Shown: piece by piece, positions 34,178-42,043 of the stretch | Position numbering within the stretch: the stretch's first letter is position 1 | How the letters are laid out: every line of letters begins with the position of its first letter | Source: Gordonia polyisoprenivorans NBRC 16320 = JCM 10675 | Lineage (GTDB): Bacteria; Actinomycetota; Actinomycetes; Mycobacteriales; Mycobacteriaceae | Direction: 5' to 3' | DNA length: 64,000 nucleotides | Assembly: GCF_000241325.1 (NCBI RefSeq) | Contig: NZ_BAEI01000087.1 | Span: forward strand, 232,113 to 296,112 | Notes under the pieces: generated by a model | Databases searched by the model: none | The model's input: the letters and a program-made list of their open reading frames with translations, nothing else | What the model was told of the DNA's origin: nothing | Made by a program: the position numbers and the translations under genes

Positions 34178-35599
34178 ATGAGGAAGCGAAACCTCGGCGG
34201 TCCGGACCTGTCACGCCGAAACTTCCTGCGCGCCATGGGCGTCGCCGGCGCCGCCGCAGCCGCGGTACCCGTGCTTGGCGCCTGCGGCATCGGCGGCGGC
34301 GGTGAGGTGCCCAACGGGGCCTCGGAGGTGGCGGGCTCGTTCGACTGGCGCAAGGCATCCGGGGCGACGATCAACATCCTGCAGACACCGCACCCGTATC
34401 AGCAGTCGTATCAGCCGTTGCTGAAGGAGTTCACCCAACTCACCGGGATCAACGTCAACGTCGATCTCGTGCCCGAGGCCGACTACTTCACCAAGCTGAA
34501 CACCGAATTGGCAGGCGGCACCGGCAAACACGACGCCTTCATGCTCGGCGCGTACTTCATCTGGCAGTACGGACCGCCCGGATGGATCGAGGATCTCGGT
34601 CCGTGGCTGCAGAATTCGGCAGCCACCGACGCCGACTACGACTTCGAGGACATCTTCGACGGTTTGCGCAACTCGACCCGCTGGGATTTCCGCACCGGTT
34701 CCCCGTTGGGGACCGGCGGGCAATGGGCGATCCCATGGGGATTCGAGAACAACGTCGTCGCCTACAACAAGGCCTATTTCGACAAGCGCGGTATCCGCCT
34801 GCCGGATCGGTTCGACGACTTCATCCAACTCGCCGTCGACCTCACCGACCGCTCGCAGAACCGGTACGGCATCGCCACCCGCGGATCGAAGTCCTGGGCC
34901 ACCATCCACCCGGGTTTCATGACCCAGTACACCCGCGAGGGTGCCGTCGACTACCGCTTCGACGGGCAGCAGCTCATCGCCGAGATGGACAGCACCCAGG
35001 CCATCGACTTCACCAAGAAGTGGATCGAGATGCAGCACAAGGCCGGACCGACGTCGTGGACCACCTACGACTATCCCAATGCCACCGGTGATCTCGGCGA
35101 CGGGACGGCGATGATGGTCTACGACGCCGACTCGGCGACATACCCGAAGAACAAGCCGGGCGCCAGCGCGCAGGCCGGCAATCTCGGGTGGTATCCGGGC
35201 CCGGCCGGCCCCGACGGCAACTACAAGACCAACCTGTGGACCTGGAGCTGGGCGATGAACGCCCACTCCACCAACAAGCTCCCGGCGTGGTTGTTCATCC
35301 AGTGGGCCACCGGCAAGGAGTCGATGAACAAGGCCGTGCAGGGCGGGATCTACGCCGACCCGGTCCGGCAATCGGTCTTCGACACCACGTTCAAGAAGGT
35401 CGCGGCCGATCAGCCCGGCTACCTCGACACCTTCGAGAAGGTGATCGGGTCGTCGAGGATCCAGTTCACACCGCAGAAGAAGTTCTTCGACACCACCACC
35501 AATTGGGCTGTGGCGCTGCAGGACATCTACGGCGGCGACGACCCGGCCGCCCGGCTGCACAGCCTTGCCAAGACAAGTACGTCCAAGGTCAACCTGTAG
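34178..35599 (+). CDS. ABC transporter substrate-binding lipoprotein (sugar/polyol type)
   Basis: A 473-residue extracytoplasmic binding protein of the carbohydrate (family 1) class. The N-terminus combines a Tat motif (SRRNFLRAMG) with a lipobox ending LGAC (Cys about 33), so it is folded before export and then anchored. The mature part begins with INILQTPHPYQQSYQPLLKEF and contains many Trp and Tyr residues suited to binding a sugar or polyol. The start is ATG 34178, or GTG 34175. It follows the dehydrogenase by 52 bp and precedes both permeases. Confidence 0.9.
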   Translation: MRKRNLGGPDLSRRNFLRAMGVAGAAAAAVPVLGACGIGGGGEVPNGASEVAGSFDWRKASGATINILQTPHPYQQSYQPLLKEFTQLTGINVNVDLVPEADYFTKLNTELAGGTGKHDAFMLGAYFIWQYGPPGWIEDLGPWLQNSAATDADYDFEDIFDGLRNSTRWDFRTGSPLGTGGQWAIPWGFENNVVAYNKAYFDKRGIRLPDRFDDFIQLAVDLTDRSQNRYGIATRGSKSWATIHPGFMTQYTREGAVDYRFDGQQLIAEMDSTQAIDFTKKWIEMQHKAGPTSWTTYDYPNATGDLGDGTAMMVYDADSATYPKNKPGASAQAGNLGWYPGPAGPDGNYKTNLWTWSWAMNAHSTNKLPAWLFIQWATGKESMNKAVQGGIYADPVRQSVFDTTFKKVAADQPGYLDTFEKVIGSSRIQFTPQKKFFDTTTNWAVALQDIYGGDDPAARLHSLAKTSTSKVNL

Positions 35600-35608
35600 G
35601 GGAATGTC

Positions 35609-36565
35609 ATGATCACTCAGACGCCCAAGGCGTCGGCCACCCGACCCGACGAGCCGGTCGGCGCCCCGCGACGCGCACTCCCGCAGGTCCCGGTCTGGCG
35701 CCGTAGACTCCGCCCGTATCTGCTGTCGCTGCCGGCGCTGGTCATCGTCATCGGCATCCTGTATCCGTTCGTCGTCGGCGCCTACTACGCATTCCTCAAT
35801 TACGCGGCGGTGAACCCGCATCCGCAGTTCGTGGGTTTCCGCAACTTCGCCTCGGTGCTCGGCGACCAGGTGTTCTGGAAGAGCGTCTCGGTCACCGCGA
35901 TCTTCGCCGTCGTGGCCACCGCGGTCGAAACCGTTCTCGGTGTGGGACTGGCGTTGCTGCTCAACCGCTCCAGCATCATCGGGCGGATCTTCGAGAAGGT
36001 GTTGATCCTGCCGCTGATGATCGCCCCGGTGATCGCGGGCGTGATCTGGAAGCTGATGTTCAACCCACAGTTCGGCGTGCTCAATCACGTGCTCGGGCTG
36101 GGTAACACCTTCGACTGGCTCTCCAGTCAGCACGCCCTGTGGTCGGTGATCCTGGTCGACCTGTGGATCTTCACGCCGTTCGTCGCGATCCTGGTCCTCG
36201 CCGGCATCCGCTCGTTGCCCAAGGAGCCGTTCGAGGCGTCCGAGGTCGACGGCGCGAGTTGGTTCTACATGTTCCGCAAACTGATGCTGCCGATGATCTG
36301 GCCCTACATCCTGGTCGCGGTCATCTTCCGGTTCATGGACAACCTCAAGGTGTTCGACCACATCTACGTGCTGACCGCGGGCGGGCCCGGGGTGGCCACC
36401 CGCACCCTGCAGATCGGGGCCTTCGAGGACTCGATCATCAACCTCGACTACTCGCGCGGCAGCACCTACATGCTGCTGCTCTGGATCATCGTGTTCATCA
36501 CCGCGCGCATCCTCGTCGGTGTGCTCGGCAAGGCGCAGCGTCGTGCTGCCGGAGCGGAGTCCTGA
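35609..36565 (+). CDS. ABC sugar transporter permease (MalF/UgpA type)
   Basis: A 318-residue inner-membrane protein with six predicted helices. After a short cytosolic tail come the first helix (LLSLPALVIVIGILYPFVVGAYYAF) and the EAA loop (EASEVDGASWFYMFRKLMLPMIWP) that contacts the ATPase. It starts 9 bp after the binding-protein gene and is followed by the second permease after 2 bp. Confidence 0.92.
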   Translation: MITQTPKASATRPDEPVGAPRRALPQVPVWRRRLRPYLLSLPALVIVIGILYPFVVGAYYAFLNYAAVNPHPQFVGFRNFASVLGDQVFWKSVSVTAIFAVVATAVETVLGVGLALLLNRSSIIGRIFEKVLILPLMIAPVIAGVIWKLMFNPQFGVLNHVLGLGNTFDWLSSQHALWSVILVDLWIFTPFVAILVLAGIRSLPKEPFEASEVDGASWFYMFRKLMLPMIWPYILVAVIFRFMDNLKVFDHIYVLTAGGPGVATRTLQIGAFEDSIINLDYSRGSTYMLLLWIIVFITARILVGVLGKAQRRAAGAES

Positions 36566-36567
36566 TC

Positions 36568-37461
36568 ATGTCGAAACTCAAGCTTCCCTCTCTGGCCCCG
36601 AACGAATTGCTTCCGGGCCGTAAACGATTCACCCTGTCGTCGGTGGCGGCCGATCTCATCGTCATCGTCTGGTTCATCTTCTCGTTGTTCCCGATCGTGT
36701 GGATGTTCCTGCTGGCGTTGAAGAACGACTCGCAGCAGACCACCACGTTCTTCCGGTTCAGTCCGACGTGGGAGAACTTCGGTACCGTCCTGTCGAGCCG
36801 GGGCACCGAACTGACCAGTGTCGACTTCAAGGCCTCGTTGCTGACGAGCCTCATCAATTGCGGTGGTGCGGTGATCGTCTCGCTGGTCATCGGCATCCCG
36901 GCCGCCTACGCGGCGGGACGCTGGCAGTACCGCGGCAGCAACGACCTGATGTTCCAGATGCTCTCGTTCCGATTCGCCCCCGAACTCATGGTGATCGTGC
37001 CACTGTTCGTCATCTACAACCAGATCGGGCTCTTCGACACCAAGGTCGGCATGATCTGGGTGCTGCAACTGGTGACGATGCCGCTCGTGGTGTGGATTCT
37101 GCGGTCCTACTTCCAGGACCTGCCCGAGGATCTCGAGCAGGCCGCACTCCTCGACGGCTACACCCGCCGCCGGGCCTTCGTGATGGTCGCCCTGCCGATC
37201 GTGCGTCCCGGGATCGCGGCAGCGGCGTTGCTGGCGTTCATCTTCGCCTGGAACAACTACATCTTCCCGTTGATCCTCGCCGACAGCAGCGCGAGCACCG
37301 TGACCGTCGCGATCACCAAGTTCCTCGGCGGTGGCGGTCAGGCCTATTACAACCTCACCGCGGCCGCGGCCATCATCGCCGCACTACCGCCGTTGGTGCT
37401 GGCCTTGACGATCCAGCGCTACCTGGTCCGCGGCCTGTCGTTCGGGGCGGTGAAAGCCTGA
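36568..37461 (+). CDS. ABC sugar transporter permease (MalG/UgpE type)
   Basis: A 297-residue partner permease. The first helix is DLIVIVWFIFSLFPIVWMFLLAL and the EAA loop is EQAALLDGYTRRRAFVMVALP. It ends RGLSFGAVKA, the usual MalG-like tail. Start ATG 36568 lies 2 bp after the previous stop. Its stop overlaps the ATPase start by one base. Confidence 0.92.
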   Translation: MSKLKLPSLAPNELLPGRKRFTLSSVAADLIVIVWFIFSLFPIVWMFLLALKNDSQQTTTFFRFSPTWENFGTVLSSRGTELTSVDFKASLLTSLINCGGAVIVSLVIGIPAAYAAGRWQYRGSNDLMFQMLSFRFAPELMVIVPLFVIYNQIGLFDTKVGMIWVLQLVTMPLVVWILRSYFQDLPEDLEQAALLDGYTRRRAFVMVALPIVRPGIAAAALLAFIFAWNNYIFPLILADSSASTVTVAITKFLGGGGQAYYNLTAAAAIIAALPPLVLALTIQRYLVRGLSFGAVKA

Positions 37462-38591
37462 TGGCCACACTCGATCTGACCGGGATCACCAAACGATTCG
37501 GCCCGGTGACCGCCGTCGACGACCTCTCGGTGAGCATCGACAACGGTGAGTTCTTCGTCATCCTCGGCCCCAGTGGTGCCGGCAAGACCACGACGCTCAA
37601 GTCGATCGCCGGCCTCGTCGACGTCGACGCCGGGTCGGTGCACATCGGCGGTACCGACATGACGCGCGTGGAGCCCTACCACCGCAATGTGGCGATGGCC
37701 TTCGAGAGTTACGCCCTGTACCCGCAGAAGACGGTGACCGACAACCTCGCCTCCCCGTTGAAATCCGGTCGTACCGGCCGTTATTCGAGTGCCGAACGCG
37801 CCACGAGGATCGAGCAGGTCACCACCACGCTGGGTATCAACCATCTGCTGGACCGCTTCCCACGCGAACTGTCCAACGGACAGCGCCAGCGCGTGGCGCT
37901 GGGCCGGGTCCTGGTACGGCCGGCCGATGTCTACCTCCTCGACGAACCGCTGAGCCACCTCGACGCCAAGCTGCGGGCCGCGATGCGTGCCGAACTCAAG
38001 CAGTTGGGCGCGGTGTCGGATACGACCACGATCTATGTGACCCACGATTACCAGGAGGCGTTGGCACTCGGTGACCGCATCGGCGTGATGCGAGCGGGTG
38101 CGTTGATCCAGATCGGCACCCCCGCGCAGATCTGGCACCGTCCGGCCGACACCTTCGTCGCCCGATCCCTCGGCCAGCCGGAGATGAACCTGCTCGACGG
38201 CGTCATCGACGACGGCGCGGTGGTACTCGGCGACGGCAGCCTGCGGGTGCCCGTACCGGCAGGTCTCGACGCCGATCGCGGCGACCGACTTCGCGTCGGA
38301 ATCCGGCCGTGCGACATCCACATTCGCGGCTCGGAGATCGATCCCGCGGTGGACGTGGAGATGCGCGGTCATGTGCAGCTCGCCGAGCGACTCGGCCGCA
38401 ACATCGAATTGACGCTCACGGTCGCCGGTGAACAGGTGATCGCCCTGACCACCGGCCGACACGGCGTCGGCGAGGGCTCCGATGCGCGAATGTCGGTGGC
38501 GCACCACGATCTGCACTTCTTTGCCGCGGGCGACGGCGACACCGCCCGACTGTCTACCGATCGATCCGACACCGTGGAGGTGGCCCGATGA
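37461..38591 (+). CDS. ABC sugar transporter ATPase, first of two
   Basis: A 376-residue MalK/UgpC-like ATPase. The Walker A is GPSGAGKTTT, the signature is LSNGQRQRVALG (Asn in place of the usual first Gly), the Walker B is DVYLLDEPLSHLD and the switch His is in VTHDYQEA. The Q-loop reads FESYALYP, with Glu where Gln is normal. A C-terminal OB-fold regulatory domain covers about 235-376. It overlaps the second ATPase gene by 4 bp. Two different ATPases in one operon suggest a heterodimer, as in the GlpS/GlpT glycerol importer of rhizobia. Confidence 0.92.
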   Translation: MATLDLTGITKRFGPVTAVDDLSVSIDNGEFFVILGPSGAGKTTTLKSIAGLVDVDAGSVHIGGTDMTRVEPYHRNVAMAFESYALYPQKTVTDNLASPLKSGRTGRYSSAERATRIEQVTTTLGINHLLDRFPRELSNGQRQRVALGRVLVRPADVYLLDEPLSHLDAKLRAAMRAELKQLGAVSDTTTIYVTHDYQEALALGDRIGVMRAGALIQIGTPAQIWHRPADTFVARSLGQPEMNLLDGVIDDGAVVLGDGSLRVPVPAGLDADRGDRLRVGIRPCDIHIRGSEIDPAVDVEMRGHVQLAERLGRNIELTLTVAGEQVIALTTGRHGVGEGSDARMSVAHHDLHFFAAGDGDTARLSTDRSDTVEVAR

Positions 38592-39757
38592 GTTTAACCC
38601 GCACCGCCAAGACCTCATCATCGGCCGACGCCGGGCAGACGGCGCAGAGCCTGACCCTGAGCGCGTTGGTGAAAACCTATGCCGCGCGCGGGCGTCGGGA
38701 GTTCACCGCGGTCAAGGGCATCGACCTGGCGATCGAACCGGGCGAGCTGGTGGCGCTGCTCGGCCCGTCCGGCTGCGGCAAGACCACGACGCTGCGGATG
38801 ATCGCCGGCCTGGAGACGGTGACCAGCGGTTCGATCAGGATCGGCGAGCGGGAGATCTCCGATCTGCCGGCCGCCAAACGCGGGATCGGTGTGGGTTTCG
38901 AGAGTTACGCGCTGTATCCGCCGTTGTCGATCAAGGAGAACCTCCTCTACGGACTCAAGGCCCGCAAGGTTTCCGGAGCCGAGCAGATGGTCGAGTCGAT
39001 CGCACGGCGCCTCGACATGGAGGACCTGCTCTCGCTGCGCCCGGCCGGTTTGTCCAGCGGGCAGAAGCAGCGCGTGGCGCTGGCCCGTGCCCTGGTCCGC
39101 AATCCGCCGGTGTTGTTGCTCGACGAGCCGCTGAGCCACCTCGACGCCTCCGCCCGCAACCGGGTCCGCCGCGAATTGAAGGTTCTGCAACGGGAATTCG
39201 GCTACACCACGATCGTGGTCACCCACGACCAGGTCGAGGCACTGTCGCTGGCCGACCGTCTCGCGGTGATGGACGCCGGGATCGTCCAGCAGTTCGGTAC
39301 CCCCGACGAGGTCTTCGACGACCCGGCCAACCTCTTCGTCGCGCAGTTCGTCGGCGAACCGCAGATCAACGTGCTGCCGGGTACGGCCCGTGTCCGCGAC
39401 GGGCGGGTCCGCGTCGAGATCGGTACGCGTGCAGGTTCTCTGGCAACCGAGGTGACCTCCGTGGCCGACGGCACCGCGGTGACCGTCGGGGTGCGCCCAC
39501 AGGACTGCGTCCTCCACCCCGGGCCCGGTACGGACACCGGAGACGGTGTCGAGACCGGAATCGCCGCCGAGGTCGCCTACTTCGAGCATCTGTTGGAGTT
39601 CGGGATGACGACAACCACGGTGAGCGGGATCGAGGAGGGCTTCGTGGTGGTCACCCCCGCCGCCGACACCTACGCGACGTCGGATCGGGTGCGGATCACC
39701 GCACCCGCCGAACGCGTGTACCTCTTCGACACCGAGACCGGAGCACGACTGCGATGA
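38588..39757 (+). CDS. ABC sugar transporter ATPase, second of two
   Basis: A 389-residue ATPase paralogous to its upstream neighbour. It has a Ser/Thr-rich N-terminal tail of about 20 residues, Walker A GPSGCGKTTT, signature LSSGQKQRVALARAL, Walker B PVLLLDEPLSHLD, the switch segment VTHDQVEAL, and a C-terminal OB-fold domain. Its Q-loop is also FESYALYP with Glu for Gln, while the signature differs from the first ATPase. The start overlaps the previous stop (ATGA), and its own stop overlaps the dihydroxyacetone-kinase-like gene in the same way. Confidence 0.92.
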   Translation: MSLTRTAKTSSSADAGQTAQSLTLSALVKTYAARGRREFTAVKGIDLAIEPGELVALLGPSGCGKTTTLRMIAGLETVTSGSIRIGEREISDLPAAKRGIGVGFESYALYPPLSIKENLLYGLKARKVSGAEQMVESIARRLDMEDLLSLRPAGLSSGQKQRVALARALVRNPPVLLLDEPLSHLDASARNRVRRELKVLQREFGYTTIVVTHDQVEALSLADRLAVMDAGIVQQFGTPDEVFDDPANLFVAQFVGEPQINVLPGTARVRDGRVRVEIGTRAGSLATEVTSVADGTAVTVGVRPQDCVLHPGPGTDTGDGVETGIAAEVAYFEHLLEFGMTTTTVSGIEEGFVVVTPAADTYATSDRVRITAPAERVYLFDTETGARLR

Positions 39758-41517
39758 CCACCCTCTACAACGATCCCGCCCGCTTCACCGAGGACATGCT
39801 GGCCGGATTCCTCGACGCCAACGCCGAGCAGGTGATGGGCGTGCCCGGCGGCGTCGTGCGCGCCACCACGACACCCGCCGGGAAGGTGGCCGTCGTCGTC
39901 GGCGGCGGCTCGGGTCACTACCCGGCGTTCTGCGGGGTCGTCGGCACCGGTTTCGCCGACGGTGCCGTCGTCGGCAACATCTTCACCTCCCCGTCGGCCG
40001 ACGAGGCGGCCTCGGTCGCCCGCGCCGCACACGGCGACGCCGGAGTGCTGCTGATCACCGGCAACTATGCGGGCGACGTCATGAACTTCGGTCTGGCCGT
40101 CGAGCAATTGCGCGCCGAGGGCATCGACGCCCACTACTTCGCGGTGACCGACGACGTGGCGAGCGCCCCCGACGGACAAGAGGACCGCCGTCGGGGGATC
40201 GCCGGCGACTTCACCGTGTTCAAGTGCGCGGGTGCGGCAGCCACCGACGGCCTCGACATGGCCGGGGTGGTGCGCGTCGCCGACGCCGCGAACACGGCGA
40301 CCCGCACGCTCGGTGTGGCCTTCGGCGGATGCACCATGCCCGGCGCCGACGAACCGCTGTTCACCGTGCCCGACGGCACCATGGGCATCGGGCTCGGCAT
40401 CCACGGGGAGCCCGGAGTGTCCGACGAGCCGTTGCCGAGCGCCGCCGAGCTCGCCCGCACCCTCGTCGACGGCGTCTGCGCGCACGCACCCGCGGGCGCC
40501 GGTGACCGGGTCGCGGTGATCCTCAACGGGCTCGGCCGCACCAAATACGAGGAGCTGTTCGTCGTGTGGGGCACGGTTTCGGTGCTGCTGCGCGAGCGCG
40601 GACTGACCGTCGTCGAGCCCGAGGTCGGCGAACTGGTGACGAGCCTGGACATGGCCGGCTGCTCGCTGACCCTCATGTGGCTCGACGACGAACTCGAAAG
40701 ATATTGGCGCGCACCGGCCGACACGCCGGCATACCGCAAGGGTGCGGCGCGCACCGACGCCGGTACTCCTCGCTCGGTACACGATGCGGCCGCCGGTGAC
40801 GACCTCACCGAGGCGGCCGCCCGTGCCGACGACGACGCCCGATCGGTCGGCCGCGCGGTGGCGCGCGCGCTGGCGTCGATGGCCGAGGCGCTCGCCGACG
40901 CCGAGGACGAGCTCGGCCGCATCGACGCCGTGGCCGGCGACGGCGATCACGGCCGGGGGATGGTGAAGGGATCTCGAGCCGCCGCGCAAGCTGCCGCGCG
41001 TGCCGTCGACGCCGGCGCCGGCGCCGGCACGGTGTTGCGTGCGGCCGGCTCGCAGTGGGCGGCACGAGCCGGCGGCACCTCCGGGGTGCTGTGGGGCGCG
41101 CTGCTCGGCGCCGTCGGCGCGCGGATCGGCGATCGCGGCCGGCCCGACGGGGCGACCGTGGTCGCCGGCGTACGCGACGGTTACGACGCGATCGTGCGGC
41201 TGGGCAAGGCGGCACCGGGTGACAAGACGATGCTCGACGCGCTGCACCCCTTCACCGACGACCTCGATCGCCGGGTACGGGACGGGGAGCCCTGGCCGCA
41301 GGCCTGGCATGCTGCGGCGCAGGTCGCCACCGCCGCCGCGGCCGACACCGCCGATCTGCGACCCAATGTCGGACGGGCGCGGCCGCTGGCCGAGCGCAGC
41401 ATCGGGACCCCCGACGCGGGCGCGACCTCGCTGGCGATGTGTTTGACCACCGTCGCGGCGAGCATGACCCCGACCGGCGTCGGGGTCGGTACCGGTGCGA
41501 AAGGAGACCACCGATGA
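39754..41517 (+). CDS. DhaK-DhaL fusion kinase (dihydroxyacetone/erythrulose kinase-like)
   Basis: A 587-residue single-chain ATP-dependent kinase. The DhaK domain (about 1-330) has GGGSGHYPAF, VLLITGNYAGDVMNF, and His217 in GLGIHGEPG, the residue that binds the ketose covalently. A linker leads to the DhaL ATP-binding domain (about 375-585) with GDGDHGRGM, GGTSGVLWGALL, the LGKAAPGDKTMLDALHPF segment and the terminal TPDAGATSLAM. Enzymes of this type phosphorylate dihydroxyacetone or, in mycobacterial threitol/erythritol pathways, D- or L-erythrulose. Beside an RpiB-type isomerase gene the erythrulose role is attractive, but this is inference. Confidence 0.92.
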   Translation: MTTLYNDPARFTEDMLAGFLDANAEQVMGVPGGVVRATTTPAGKVAVVVGGGSGHYPAFCGVVGTGFADGAVVGNIFTSPSADEAASVARAAHGDAGVLLITGNYAGDVMNFGLAVEQLRAEGIDAHYFAVTDDVASAPDGQEDRRRGIAGDFTVFKCAGAAATDGLDMAGVVRVADAANTATRTLGVAFGGCTMPGADEPLFTVPDGTMGIGLGIHGEPGVSDEPLPSAAELARTLVDGVCAHAPAGAGDRVAVILNGLGRTKYEELFVVWGTVSVLLRERGLTVVEPEVGELVTSLDMAGCSLTLMWLDDELERYWRAPADTPAYRKGAARTDAGTPRSVHDAAAGDDLTEAAARADDDARSVGRAVARALASMAEALADAEDELGRIDAVAGDGDHGRGMVKGSRAAAQAAARAVDAGAGAGTVLRAAGSQWAARAGGTSGVLWGALLGAVGARIGDRGRPDGATVVAGVRDGYDAIVRLGKAAPGDKTMLDALHPFTDDLDRRVRDGEPWPQAWHAAAQVATAAAADTADLRPNVGRARPLAERSIGTPDAGATSLAMCLTTVAASMTPTGVGVGTGAKGDHR

Positions 41518-41981
41518 CCGGGATACGGATCGTGGTCGGCGCCGACGACGCCGGCTATGACTACAAGGAAGCACTCAAGGCCGATCTCGAGGCCGACGAG
41601 CGGGTCGCCGAGGTCATCGACGTCGGTGTCGTCGACGGTGAGCACACCGCCTATCCGCACGTCGCGGTGGATGCCGCGCGGCGGGTGGCCGCCGGTGAGG
41701 CCGACCGCGCGTTGCTGGTGTGCGGCACCGGGCTCGGGGTGGCGATCAGTGCCAACAAGGTGCCCGGCATCCGCGCCGTCACCGCGCACGACAGCTACTC
41801 GGTCGAGCGGTCGGTGCTGTCGAACAACGCCCAGATCCTCTGCTTCGGCGAACGGGTGATCGGGCTGGAGCTGGCCCGCAAACTCACCCACGAATGGCTC
41901 GATCACGAATTCGACCCGGCGAGCTCGTCGGCGGCTAAGGTCGAAGCCCTGCGCGGTTATGAGGCCCCGGGTTCCTCGTGA
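41514..41981 (+). CDS. RpiB/LacAB-family sugar-phosphate isomerase
   Basis: A 155-residue isomerase. The fold is marked by VVGADDAGYDYKEALKADL at the start, the active-site Cys70 in CGTGLGVAISANK, and ARKLTHEWLDHEF near the end. The usual His of the HDSY-type loop is present as TAHDSYSVERS. In tetritol catabolism, RpiB-type enzymes convert erythrulose-4-phosphate to erythrose-4-phosphate, which would fit the kinase upstream; a ribose-5-phosphate role is the alternative. It overlaps the kinase gene by 4 bp and is the last gene of the insert before cysS. Confidence 0.87.
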   Translation: MTGIRIVVGADDAGYDYKEALKADLEADERVAEVIDVGVVDGEHTAYPHVAVDAARRVAAGEADRALLVCGTGLGVAISANKVPGIRAVTAHDSYSVERSVLSNNAQILCFGERVIGLELARKLTHEWLDHEFDPASSSAAKVEALRGYEAPGSS

Positions 41982-42029
41982 CCTCGGACGCCGCCACCGG
42001 GGGTGGGCGGTCACGGGCATCGATCCGGG

Positions 42030-42035
42030 TAGAAT
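42030..42035 (+). promoter_or_regulatory. -10 box of cysS
   Basis: TAGAAT, 8 nt before the GTG at 42044. It gives cysS-rlmB a promoter of their own, separate from the catabolic operon. Confidence 0.5.
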
Positions 42036-42043
42036 CGCACGTC

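Noticed and set aside
34211..36361. A 716-codon minus-strand frame over the ABC binding protein and permease genes.
   Set aside because: It is antisense to two clear transporter genes, rich in Arg, Asp, Gly and His as shadow frames are, and shows no domain.
38482..41517. A 1011-codon frame ending with the DhaK-DhaL kinase, suggesting a fusion to an upstream domain.
   Set aside because: The upstream half overlaps the second ATPase gene out of frame; the kinase starts at ATG 39754, overlapping the ATPase stop.
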